This document shows, piece by piece, positions 54,237-64,000 of a stretch of 64,000 nt of DNA. The notes below the pieces were generated by a model that made no database searches, was not told the DNA's origin, and saw only the letters and a list, made by a program, of their open reading frames with translations. How positions within the stretch are numbered: the first letter of the stretch is position 1; each line of letters opens with the position of its first letter. Source of the stretch: Cladorrhinum sp. PSN259 (Eukaryota > Ascomycota > Sordariomycetes > Sordariales > Podosporaceae); the NCBI GenBank assembly GCA_033725935.1, contig MU867116.1, positions 62,001 to 126,000 of the forward strand. Reading direction: 5' to 3'. The position numbers were made by a program, and so were the translations under genes.

Positions 54237-57200
54237 TCATTGATAACCATCATCCAAGTCAAGATCCGTCTCTGGCCCAACTTCCCTACCAGGGCGGGAT
54301 ATTGAATCACGTCTAGGGCCTCCATACCCTCCATCTCCTCCTCCCCCTCTTCCGCCAATCCAACCTCCCCCACCTCCTCTGGTATGAATTAGACTCGGAG
54401 AAAAGCTCATACCCCCACCTGCAGCGTGAGAGCCATAATAATCCCGCTGCGAAACCTGATTTGGACCATATTCTCTTCCACCTCCATGAACATGGCCAGT
54501 CGCAGACAGCGGGACACCACCCTCCCCAATTCCCGGTGATGGTCCTCTGGGTGTTATTGAGGAGATATTACCTGCTCCGTCATTACCGTAGTGTGGATAT
54601 AACCGATAACTTGGCATGTCTCTCGGTGATGATCCTGTTTGCAGGAGGCCACCTGAATAGTCGCCAGCACTGCCTGTGATACTATCACGGTGAGGACCGA
54701 TTCGTGGTGACGGAACAGGAATACCAGCGGCACCAGCGGCACCAGTATATCGAGAGGATTGAGTTGAGACGGGCGAGGTCAAGAGACCACTGTTGCTTCG
54801 GTTCCGAGTGTGATGGCCAGAACCAAAGGATGGACGATGTTGGAGGGTGGGCCCGCCGCGAGTCGCGGGATTGTAACTATCATGAACAGGTAGATCCTCC
54901 CCATCTGCAAAAGACTGTCTGTGCCTGTGACGCTGGACCCTTCCGGAGGGATCACCAAGGTCGATCGAACCTCCATCAGCACTTGTAGCCGCTACAGCGG
55001 CTGCTTCTCTGTGGTGCTGATCCCTATAATCTGCTTGCCAGGTCTTGGTGAGATGATCTTGATAGCCATCATCACGATACCCAACTTCTAGAGCAATTTC
55101 CTGGTCAGTAGCACCATGGATAGCAGCACGGTAGCTTTCGAACGAGTAGGTGATCTGATGCATCGTCTCAAAGTGCCGGACGTCTAGTGTTGGGGGACCC
55201 AGCGGCGGTAGTTCATCCTTTCCTGCTGAAGCGCAGGATGCTTTTTCACGCAACCAACGTTCTTCCCGCTGGGCATACTCATAGTATGCCAGACTACGCG
55301 CAACCTGGAAGGCGTTGCGGATTTGACGGCCGTTCCAACGACCAACCCGAGAGTGGTTCCCTTCCTGAAAGCGTTGGCGCGCAAATGCCAGAAGCTCGTC
55401 TTCGTTGATTAGGAGCGGCCGACGGTTCTCAACTCCGGAGAGTGCTTCCTCAATCTCGCGCACACGCTGGATATTGAGCCTCCAGATGTCAACGGTTTGC
55501 TCCATACTCAGGTCTTGGTAATTGATTTTATAGTCTGTTCGACAGTGAGCGATATGATCACGGAAATGATTCAAGCAGAAACTTACGAATGCGGCTTTTG
55601 AAAGCTTCATCCAAAACGCCAGCCCTGTTGGTAGTTAAAAACAGGATCCCGTCGTAGTAGTCAAGAACGCGCAGGAAAACTATTCTCGATTGTTAGCCCC
55701 GTGTCCAAGCCCTTTGGAGTGGTGATTTCACTTGCCAGACACCAGTGCGTTCTTAGTCGTTGCGGTATCAGCGCGGGATCGCTGAGAGAAGAAGGTATCA
55801 ACCTCATCCAACAAAAGAATGCAGTCCCATATGCTGGCAAGACGAAAAATCTCGCGCAATGAGGTTTCCAATTTCTCTGGGGTCATTCCCAAGTCACCGA
55901 CCGTGATCTTGAAGAGTGGCTTGCCGCTTGCCTGAGCAATGGCTTCCGCAGTGGCCGTCTTGCCGACACCAGGAACTCCGTGTAACAGAATGAAAAGTCC
56001 AGTGCCTTTCCCTTGAATTAAATCTTGCGAGATTCCCGCATGCTCCATTTTACGTTCCGCATTTTTCTGCAAGAAATGGCCTTCCACTGAGCCCCACACT
56101 GCTGCTTTGATTGTTGGTGGTATCTTGAGCAAATCAAGAGCCAAGCCAGTCTTGGGTGAAGGTCTGAGCCTCTCGACGGCGAGAAGGGCAAATTTGCGTT
56201 CTTGAAATACATATCCGAAGACTCTCCCTGTAAGTAGAGCCTTTGCATCGTCGGTCAAGTACCTCTCAGTGGTTGGCTGAACCCTCTTGGAGTTCTCACT
56301 GAGCGCCACGAGAAAAGGGTCGGAGGAGATGTAATCATTGCGCAACTTGACCGCAACACCGCTCTTGTTGGGAATTAGCTCCGTGGTTTCCCCCAGTAAC
56401 TTTGTGCGGTCGGACCCAGACCACCAGCGGATACGAAATTCCTCCTGAACAGTCTGGCCTTCGACAAACTTCTTCCGCATGCTGGCTCGCGGTGGTCGCC
56501 AACAAGGACATTGCTGGAAGGCCTCGCCGAAATCAACCATGACTTCGCTGTTTATGTGCTCCGGTTGCAGCAGCGGTGCTCCTGCACTGTCTATCGCTGG
56601 TTCACCGCTTGGGGATCGTGTCAAGGTCCAGCCGCTGTATGCACAATGTTTCGTGTTCATGTACCCTATCAGTTTCTCACCTGTCTTGATGGAGTGTTCC
56701 AGGCGACGTCTCCAGTCTGAACAGAACCGGATAGGATAGATGGGCAATGCACTGATGAGTGTCTCACCTGTGAACTGCTCGATCCTAAAGCGTTTCTTGA
56801 CGATGCAGAAGCCTTCACCGTCGCCTGTTTGGTCAACATCGACATAATAGCATGCCAATGTAAATGCCAAGTCGTCGTTGTCGACAGCGGCATCTCTGAT
56901 CTCGGTATCATCCGAGACCGATGGCACAAGCCTTTCGGGAACAGAGTCAAGCTGGTAAGACTTCCAAATTCGCTTCCCGGTCCGAATGTCACGTCGATCT
57001 GGAAGCTCGCCCTCAACCTGACGGTAAACCAGTTCGCCGGTCCTGAAAAGATACCACAGATCGCTAAAGCGGACACTAGCATTGGAGGAAACATCCATGT
57101 TCTCAAACTGATGGTAGGCCGGCATGATATGGTTGTCAATGTACTTGACATAAGCTCTCATGCACCTCAGCGCATTGGGAGAGTCATATAATGAGTCTTC

Positions 57201-58007
57201 GTGAGAGTCAGGCCCATGTTTTTGACCGTCATCCAGACAGTTACTTTTCGGGTCCTCACCAAGATCCATGCCTTCATCGCCCAGATAATCGTCCGAATCT
57301 GGACCAACTTCGGCGCCCCACCTTTTCTCTAACTCTCCAAGAGCTTGCAGCATTTTCGGCTGCTGATAGATCAGAGAATTGAAAGGACGAGAGTATGTAC
57401 GGGGCCGGTCGGTCCACCGTTCCTCGTTGACGCGAGCTAGGATTCGAAGCAAAGCAGGCGACTGGATGCGGATACGACGGGGCCACTTCTCCTCATTTTG
57501 GACTTTGGCCATTTGGTCAGTGCTGGCATTGGCCATTTTGACTGCCTTGACAAGCCCCTTGTCCTTTGATGTGATGATTTGTGCCGCGGGCGTGAGCCCA
57601 CGATGCTCGAAAAGCTTGTCGCGCAAATTGTGTTCTTCTTCGATCTCTTGTGGTAGCAGCTGGCCAGAGACCAGGACATCAACGGCATAGCAGCCATCCC
57701 TCCCATCGACACGAAAGCGATTTTTGAACTGAGCAAAGGTGCACTCTCGGACCTTGGGAATGGTCTTCCTGGCCGACATGAAGGTGTACGCCTGGATGAT
57801 TGAATCGTCATCCGGGATCTCGGTATGTGGAGGTGCGGTATTTGCGGTGTACGACCTGCGAGGCTGCTCGAGTGCTGCAAGTTTTCCGTCGAGAGTGTTG
57901 ATTTGCTCTCGGTTGTACTTGGTCTCCTCCTCGAGGAAGCGTATCTTTTCGGATAGCATCCTCTCCATTGTATCGTGGTCGCCATTGTAGCTACTTGGGC
58001 TGCTCAT
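54237..58007 (-). CDS. DUF7025-AAA ATPase of fungal type
   Basis: Three exons (58007-55736, 55679-55587, 55534-54237) encode 1220 residues. A short coiled coil (about 12-48) is followed by a large N-terminal region of the DUF7025 type and an AAA domain. Walker A is GVPGVGKT (677-684), Walker B LLLDE (731-735), sensor region FLTTNRAG; then DEAFKSRIHYKINYQDLSMEQTVDIW leads into the AAA lid. The last 250 residues are disordered and Gly/Ser/Arg-rich. Intron 1 must use a GC donor (GCAAGT at 55735) with AG acceptor, because only this joins NALVS to VFLRVLDYYDGILF in frame. Intron 2 is GTAAGT...ACAG, in phase 1. These ATPases are common in Pezizomycotina but poorly characterised. Shown by sequence: intact Walker motifs. 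Unknown: the substrate. Head-to-head with the DUF7708-like gene, 972 bp apart. Confidence 0.93.
55680..55735 (-). other. GC-AG intron of the AAA ATPase gene
   Basis: The donor reads G|GCAAGT and the acceptor GAATAG, 56 bp. GT donors nearby give the wrong phase, whereas this junction restores the family motif ALVSVFLRVL. GC-AG introns are a minor class and normally keep a strong AAGT after the GC, as here. Confidence 0.85.
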
Positions 58008-58979
58008 GGTGAGATGGCCAACGAGTTGTGATTGAAAACGACAGTCGAGGAGAAGAACTCCAGAAGAAGGATGAATGCCTTCGAAGTGATAGCATGAGGG
58101 CGGCGGTTACGGTGGGGTATTTAGTCTCCATAATTCTTTCTTGAAGACCTCTTGATCGATATTACTAAATTTCACATGCAAGTCATTGCTGAAACTGGAA
58201 CGACGAGGCTCTGGGGCGGGGTTGCAGATGTTAGTAATATTGTGTGGGGGTGACTGTGGCACAGATCTCGAAAGATGGTGGGTGAATGGACGGGCAGCAT
58301 CTCTGGAGCCTGGAGTTGGCAGTCAGTTCGAGGTGAGTTGCGTCAACTTGGTGGACTAGAATCCTGCAAGAAACCGATGTGGATCGGGAGAATAGTCATG
58401 ACCCCGCCTGCCCGGAGCTGAGGTCAACCTTATCGACCGAGCAAGAAGAAGGCAAGCACGAACGGGGAAAGTTTCCGCTCTCAGGCGTTCACAATTTGTG
58501 CCTGCGGTATCAGAACGGGGAACAGCAAACCTGTTTCAGGCGTGGTTAATCCGATGACCGACATGAAGCCACAAAATGGCAGACCATCCACTCGTTATCA
58601 AAGCCGGAGATATGGGATGGAAATTCAGCCCTCAAACTCGACATTGGTTGTGTTTTCCATATTTTGTGAACACCTCGCAAGAGGCCTCACCGATGACCCC
58701 CACATCTCGGTGACAATATTAAGCCGTAATATACACAAAGTCCTCAAGGAGGGGTTAAAAGGATGATGGGTGTTCTGCCACCTAATTCTCGGGGCGGGAA
58801 GCCAGAGCCTTGCCCTCTCTCCCACACACAAGCCGGGCGTTATGGCAGTTGACGCCCGAGATATGTGGCAGTTCCAGGCAGACTCGAGCCTCTTCAGTCG
58901 GGCGAGCATGATACAACCGCGTCTGCCCGCTTCCCCGCTTCCTGCCAGATCCATCAAGGAGTTTTGAGCTGAGGGCAAA
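58008..58979. promoter_or_regulatory. Divergent promoter region of AAA ATPase and DUF7708-like gene
   Basis: 972 bp between two divergent start codons. No gene was recognised. Short frames occur on both strands, including 58542-58766, but they have no domain. Confidence 0.55.
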
Positions 58980-61101
58980 ATGGCCGAAAGGAAGAAACAG
59001 CGACAACGACATGACCACGGTCACCCTGATGATTGTCATGAAGAAGTAATGTTAGCAGCCAACTTTATCGCAACAAAAGCCCCTCAATTTCACGACGCCT
59101 TTGCAGCTCCCTCAGTTCTGAATTACTCTACAATGCAGTACGAACCACCAGCAGTTTACGATCTGAAGGAGACACTGGAGTGTTCACAGCAGAAAGCGAA
59201 AAAGTATCTTGATTTCAATTCTGACCTGGTGAAATGTACGTGGGAAGACGTGCACCTGCAGCTGCGCAAGGCCCAAGAAAAGGCGATAGAGAGCGAATAT
59301 CGAGGAAAGAGTGGAATCAAGAAAATATGGAGGTCTCTTGGAGCCACGTCGAGCGTCCTTGCTCCAGGTCTGGCCGCGATTCCTGACACTCTCCATGTGC
59401 TTCATGGGGGACTAGCCGTGATATTTAGTGTAAGATTCTGCCAACATATTATTAACTTTCCACAGCATGGATTAAACTGACGGATTTCATTGCAGCTGGC
59501 TAGACACAGCGAGATGAATCGACTCAAGATTTTGTCAGCATTTGAGTCGGTTCCCAACATCATCGAGGAAGCCCAAAACAAGGCACATACCTTCCCACCG
59601 GATGAGAAGAATCCAAAGACCATGCAGCTTCACGAGAGTATCGGGGGGCTACAGGAAACTCTGCTTCGAGTACTTCCAGCTTTGATTGACAAATTGATTC
59701 CCGGGGCTTGGCGTGAGATCCCCGAGATTCTTGAGCAAATGGATGGAATACTGACTTGTGGTCGCGACAGCAAAAGCATGGAAAAGCCCGTTTGGGTCTT
59801 GGAATATTGACAAACTCCTGGATCAGGTCAAAGACCGCGCTGAGTCTGTCCGAGTGCGGGCCGAGGCACTCGTGGACGAGTGCATCGTCGGAAATTATGC
59901 CGCCTCAATGAGCATTCAGTCCCAGCTGGAGGATCTTCGTCGTGAGCAAGATCTAATGCACATGTCTATCAAGGCGACCAACAGCCAGACCGAACTACTG
60001 CACTTTTTGATGGAGCAATTTGCCAACCCTTTACGCGACATGCTCAGCCGCAGGGGCCTACCGGAAGTTACAGAGATGGGGACGGCACTCCCTGGATATA
60101 CCCCTGACGACCTGCTCGTGCTCATGAACGTAAATCACCGCCAGGCAAACAACGATGCGAGGATTGTCATGAGAAGATTCTCTTCGTTCGAGACGCAGGA
60201 CATTGAGCGAGCGTCGCAGATGGCATTGGCACCTGAAGTAACGGCACTCTTGGGCAGCCCCGGCCCAGGCGTCGTTGCAGTTGATGGTCACTTTGACGCC
60301 ACTCAAATTGGCAAGATCAGTCCTTTGTCATATATCTGTGCCATGACTGCACAGGCTCTACGGTTCAGGGTCCCAGAGATCCCCAAGGCCGATTCTCCAC
60401 ACTCCCCAATCTCAGCGCAATCCGACAAGGGACCAGCCCAATATGTCGTCCTTGAGTACTACTGCGCTCTTCATACAGGAGATAACGACAGCTTGTATGG
60501 CCCCAAAGGTCTGGTTCGATGCCTGACAACCCAGCTCATTCTCTTCATGGTGGAAAACGAGTGGATGTTCCTTGATGCTCCAGTCCACCTGCCGCACCTG
60601 CGGGATACTGAGGATGCAGAAGAGTTGCTCGATAAGGGCGACCTAGAGGCTATCTGCAACCTCTTCATCGTCTTACTGCAACTTGTTCCTCATGGCGTAT
60701 CTGTTTACTGCATTGTTGATAGTTGGTCCGTGTATGAGCGCACTGAATGGATGAGGAAGGATTCCGAAACTGTTCTCGATACCTTCCGGGCTGCCATCGA
60801 CCCGCAAAAGTTTGACGCGGGTGCCAGCTTCAAATTGCTTCTCACCAGTCCTACCATGTGTCGTCATTTGGGAGAGTTTCTACTTCCCGGTCAAAAGGTC
60901 TCCCTCCGTAGACGGGATGGAAGTAGTGCTGGCGGTTGGAGGGGGTTGGGCAACAGACGGCAAGGTGTCTTTGGAATGGCAAGGGCGACCACAACGCCGG
61001 ATGCCAACAGTTGCGGGCTTCAATCTGGGGCAGGATATGCTAGCAGCCACTCAAGTTCGGGTTCGGCTGGGGATGGATATGTGAGGCGTTCGTCAACGTA
61101 G
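58980..61101 (+). CDS. DUF7708-like fungal protein with degenerate NTPase-like region
   Basis: Exons 58980-59429, 59496-59712 and 59771-61101 encode 665 residues. Intron 2 (GTGAGA, ACTGAC branch, ACAG) explains an apparent frame change near 59770, so no frameshift is needed. Residues of about 55-260 resemble DUF7708 (KIWRSLGATSSVLAPGLAAIPD..., GGLAVIFSLARHSEMN...), an N-terminal module of many fungal STAND/NLR-type proteins. A coiled-coil segment follows. After it comes LLGSPGPGVVAVDGHFD in the position where a P-loop would lie, without GxxxxGK[ST], then LTTQLILFMVENEW and VSVYCIVDSWSVYER. Thus the NTPase core looks degenerate or is an unrelated domain. The C-terminus is Ser/Gly-rich. The role is unknown; self/non-self recognition or scaffolding are guesses from the family. 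Partner of the divergent AAA gene by position. Confidence 0.82.
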
Positions 61102-61458
61102 AGATTGCAGGAGGCTGATAGCTAATATCCCTTTTTTTTAAGATCAATGCCAAAGTTACGCATCTCGAGTCCATGGTTGTTGTGTGACCTCTGAAGCCCC
61201 TGAATACACTGGGTAGGGAGGGCACTGCACTGTGCTTGGGTTGTTGCTCTGGTTTCCGCAAACAAGCTCGGATCGATGACGTCATTGTGCCTTCAAATCA
61301 TCCGAGCATATGGCAACACGGTCAGGTACGGCGCGTTACCGTTACCCCTCGATTTAGTGGTATCAGTGCTCAACTTTTTGACTGCTCTGCTCATCCCCAT
61401 TTTGGCGCCCAATTTTGACGATCTCGGAACATCAGGAACTTCAACGGCCAGCACCAGA
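61102..61458. other. Short intergenic region before the PIPK-like gene
   Basis: 357 bp. The frame of the next gene is open from an ATG at 61276, but that ATG has T at -3, whereas the ATG at 61459 has A at -3, so this part is treated as upstream sequence. If translated, it would add 61 residues including a hydrophobic segment. Confidence 0.5.
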
Positions 61459-62634
61459 ATGGGGAGACAGGAAAGGATCGCACGCTCAGTCGTGCGCGCC
61501 ATCGTCCAGCCAAGCGTTAACGGAGCGAAGAAACGATCGAGAAACCCTTTTGCAATCATTTTAGCACTGTTTTCGGCCTTCTTCTCACTGTATCAACTGG
61601 TGCTTCGCAAGATTCGTCCTGCCGACTTTTCCAACCTACGCCGCGAACACTGGAAATTGGGCGACAATGACTATACCGATTCCTTTCACTCAGGCGACGG
61701 TAAAAGAGCCGAAGATGGGCTCACAGCAATTGGGGACATGGGTTTCTCTGGATCCGTAAGTTTTTGCGCTCCTTACGTTTGTATGCTGGCTTATCTGACC
61801 GACCGAAACCCACTGCAGACCTTTTACTCGACAGCCGACCAAAAGTTCCTTGTCAAGTCCGTCCCTCGACACTCGGAGCATTCGTTCTTCCGCGATGACC
61901 TTTTAACCCCATATGTACAATATATGGCAACACACCCTCGATCTCTCCTCGTGCGCATCTGCGATTTCCTTGGTCCGTCAGGCACCTCTCTCGGGCGCAT
62001 CTTCCGCCTCGCTCCATCCCACCACATCGTCATGGAGAACATCATGTACGGCCGTGGGGAAGCCAAGAAGCGCGGCGAGGCAGACTGGGAAGACTGGGAC
62101 CTCAAACCGACTTCATATTTTTACCCAGAGAGGGACATCGCAGACGGTGCTCTGACTAGCGAGGCAACCCTAAGCCAACTGGCCGACGAGTTTCATGACA
62201 AGATCATCCTGAGTCAACAACAAGCAGATGAGTTCTTTTCGGCTTTGGAGGAGGACACAAAGTTGCTGGAAGAGTACAATGCTGTCGATTACTCGCTTTT
62301 TCTTGTACGGATAAAGACTCCAGAGCAGCCAGTATCCTCGCCTGCCGATTCATCAATGGTACCGACCGACCCCCCTTCCGTTCCTCCCGCGCCTCCATCT
62401 TGGAGAACTGGGGTTGCCTCGGCGGATGGAAAATACATTTTCCGAGCGTCTATTTTGGATTTCTTCTGGGCAAAGCACAAGCTTCAACCCCAGTTTATGA
62501 CCTTCCTGATCAATGCTTGGAACTTGTTGATCAGCAAGGATGGACCGATGAGTATTACAACGACTCCGGATGAGTATCGGCAGAGGTTCCTGAAGATGTG
62601 TCGGGACATTGTTGAGATTCAGGAGGATGAGTGA
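61459..62634 (+). CDS. Small phosphatidylinositol phosphate kinase-like protein
   Basis: Exons 61459-61755 and 61819-62634 encode 370 residues (431 if the upstream ATG at 61276 is used). The intron is GTAAGT, CTGAC branch, GCAG, and is a multiple of three, so the retained form would also be open. After a basic start (MGRQERIARSVVRA) and a hydrophobic segment (NPFAIILALFSAFFSLYQLVL), the PIPK core shows YSTADQKFLVKSVPRHSE with the probable ATP-binding lysine, VQYMATHPRSLLVRICDFLG, HIVMENIMYG, DWDLKPTSYF in place of the usual RYDLKGS, and DYSLFLVRIKT, equal to DYSLL. The late ASILDFFWAKHKLQ corresponds to the IID region. Loops around the active site are shorter and altered compared with true PIP kinases, so activity and substrate are uncertain. 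It lies directly downstream of the DUF7708-like gene on the same strand. Confidence 0.82.
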   Translation: MGRQERIARSVVRAIVQPSVNGAKKRSRNPFAIILALFSAFFSLYQLVLRKIRPADFSNLRREHWKLGDNDYTDSFHSGDGKRAEDGLTAIGDMGFSGSVSFCAPYVCMLAYLTDRNPLQTFYSTADQKFLVKSVPRHSEHSFFRDDLLTPYVQYMATHPRSLLVRICDFLGPSGTSLGRIFRLAPSHHIVMENIMYGRGEAKKRGEADWEDWDLKPTSYFYPERDIADGALTSEATLSQLADEFHDKIILSQQQADEFFSALEEDTKLLEEYNAVDYSLFLVRIKTPEQPVSSPADSSMVPTDPPSVPPAPPSWRTGVASADGKYIFRASILDFFWAKHKLQPQFMTFLINAWNLLISKDGPMSITTTPDEYRQRFLKMCRDIVEIQEDE

Positions 62635-63170
62635 TTGCTCTTTTCTTTTTTCTTTGAGATGTCAATTGTTTCTTTAGTTTTCCTTTTGTTTACTTTTGTT
62701 TAGTCTTGTTCTCCACCGTATTGAGATACCCAAGTATTGATTTATTGCCATTGAATACCTTTTCTAACGCTCACCCACAACCTGGAAGACAAAGCTCGTT
62801 TGTGGCCATTGAGTCTATTTTATCAACTCCCAGGGTGCGCTGCCATTTTCGTAGGATTTAAAGGAAACACCTACACGCAACAAATCCGGGCTAGCACGTA
62901 TCGAGAACTGTTTTCCGCCTGCTGCTGCTGATCAGATTGACATGCACAAGTGACTGCATTCATTGCATGCCGAATAATCGATGGAAGAGTGCAAAATTCA
63001 TGCCTCTTACCATATCAAGAAACAGTAATAACCATACGCTTGGTATATCCTACCCTGTATTACCTCCCAACTTGCGACATACTCCGAGCCAGAAAAAAAC
63101 TAAGCCCCATTTTATCTTTTCTCCCGTCGCTTAAGCGTGCCACAGGACCGAGGGCTCATAACGAGCGCTA

Positions 63171-63215
63171 GGATCATCAGGATCATCAGGACCATCAGGA
63201 TCGTCAGGACGGTCA
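63171..63215. repeat. Five imperfect 9-bp tandem repeats
   Basis: Units GGATCATCA, GGATCATCA, GGACCATCA, GGATCGTCA and GGACGGTCA follow each other. On the minus strand one frame reads repeated Asp-x-Pro. It could be a coding repeat of an unrecognised minus-strand gene or a simple minisatellite. Confidence 0.9.
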
Positions 63216-63923
63216 GGATCCCACTACGACCCTAGACTCCAAAAAACGTCGGCCGATAAGTTGGCATACCCCCCAGAACCAAAGCCCAGGCCCCCATATG
63301 AGTCAACGACTCCCCAACACCCCACATCCAGTGGCGAAGATTGTATGTGCAGCGCAGATGATGGCTATCGCCAGGAAAGACGGGAAGGGCAATACCTCCG
63401 AGAACGACGGGGAAGGGCGATATCTCCCAAGCCATGGGCGAAGGTTGGGCGAGTGTGTCCCTGGGTCCCATTGGTGCTTCTTGGCGCTCTTGGTGCTCTT
63501 TTCAAAGGGGTTTATTCGGGGTATTGGTACGGGCACTCGGAGGAAGGGTTGGGGGGGGGGGGGGCACGGTGCGGGGAGGTTCTGGTGATTCAGGGTGGGA
63601 CCTGGGTTTGATGGTAGTCAGGTACGAGTCATAGCATTGATGTCGATGTCACCGGACGAAGCGAGGGGGTAGGTCTTGGTTCATTTGTTTTTTTTTCTGT
63701 ATGCTGGGTAGAGTAGAAAGTGGCCGCCGATTTGTGACTGTGTTGTTGTTGTTGCGTGTTGAGTTACTAGTAGCTGATTTGCCTTTGAACTTTGATGGAA
63801 TACTTTGGATATATGAATATGACTTTGAATAAAAGTATTATCTTGGAAGTGATGCTTTGTTGCTAAAGAATGGAGTTGTGGGTGAGGAGTGTTGAATAGA
63901 ACAAGGATGTGAGGAGGGAGAAA

Positions 63924-64000
63924 GGGAGAGAGGGAGAGAGGGAGAGAGGGAGAGAGGGAGAGAGGGAGAGAGGGAGAGAGGGAGAGAGGGAGAGAGGGAG
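63924..64000. repeat. GGGAGAGA tandem repeat reaching the window end
   Basis: The 8-bp unit GGGAGAGA is repeated without error for 77 bases, about 9.6 copies, and continues past the window boundary. It is a purine-only strand, able to form triplex or slipped structures. Confidence 0.95.

Larger units (their letters stand above)
62635..64000. other. Terminal region with repeats and no confirmed gene
   Basis: AT-rich 3' UTR sequence follows the PIPK-like gene. Repeats of 9 bp (63171-63215), a G-run (63551-63562) and a terminal 8-bp repeat are present. Overlapping open frames exist on both strands at 63230-63610, one with a hydrophobic FLAIAIICAAHTIF segment on the minus strand, but no coherent exon set could be defined. 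Confidence 0.5.

Noticed and set aside
59496..59811. Frameshift or pseudogene in the DUF7708-like gene
   Set aside because: A canonical short intron at 59713-59770 restores the frame.
63232..63611. Overlapping frames on both strands near the window end, one with a membrane-like segment
   Set aside because: No frame has a known domain, exons could not be joined with confidence, and the sequence is repeat- and G-run-rich. Kept only as a low-interest observation.

Overview
This is a piece of a filamentous ascomycete (Pezizomycotina) genome, most likely a sordariomycete. The signs are short spliceosomal introns of about 50-90 bp with GTRAGT donors and CTRAC branch sites, roughly 1-3 kb spacing between genes on both strands, pyrimidine-rich promoters, and typical fungal families: a Zn2Cys6 regulator, a highly reducing polyketide synthase, Akr1, a fungal delta-8 sphingolipid desaturase, and DUF7025 AAA and DUF7708-like proteins. 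All names come from reading motifs; no database search was run.

Region 1 (about 0.8-12.1 kb) looks like a small polyketide cluster. It has an AflR-type Zn2Cys6 regulator, an FSH1/LovG-type serine hydrolase, and a 2424-residue highly reducing PKS with no release domain. The hydrolase and PKS share a 685-bp divergent promoter. That promoter holds two TCG-N3-CGA palindromes and two sets of direct repeats. The PKS has KS, AT, DH, KR and ACP active-site residues, but its methyltransferase region has no visible SAM motif and its enoylreductase cofactor loop is altered.

Region 2 (about 12.9-20.7 kb) is the most interesting part. It holds a processive family-2 glycosyltransferase (cellulose/hyaluronan-synthase-like), a secreted GH12 endoglucanase with a predicted GPI anchor, and, divergently, a UDP-glucose 6-dehydrogenase. 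Synthase, trimming hydrolase and UDP-glucuronate supply side by side suggest a cell-wall or extracellular polysaccharide pathway. Between 27 and 35 kb lie a type II membrane protein of unknown function, a membrane acyltransferase-3 and a GT32/Och1-like glycosyltransferase, so much of the first half of the window is concerned with glycans.

Region 3 (about 35.9-50.9 kb) is mainly ordinary core gene content: a tandem CCCH zinc-finger protein, an unknown 196-residue protein, a secreted dienelactone hydrolase, Akr1 palmitoyltransferase, SRP receptor beta, cystathionine beta-synthase and a cytochrome b5-fused sphingolipid desaturase.

Region 4 (about 54.2-62.6 kb) has a 1220-residue DUF7025/AAA ATPase with a GC-AG intron, head-to-head with a DUF7708-like protein. 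A small PIP-kinase-like gene follows. The window ends in simple repeats. Long stretches without a recognisable gene lie at 20.7-24.1, 25.2-27.4 and 50.9-54.2 kb. No tRNA, rRNA, CRISPR array or intact transposon was recognised.
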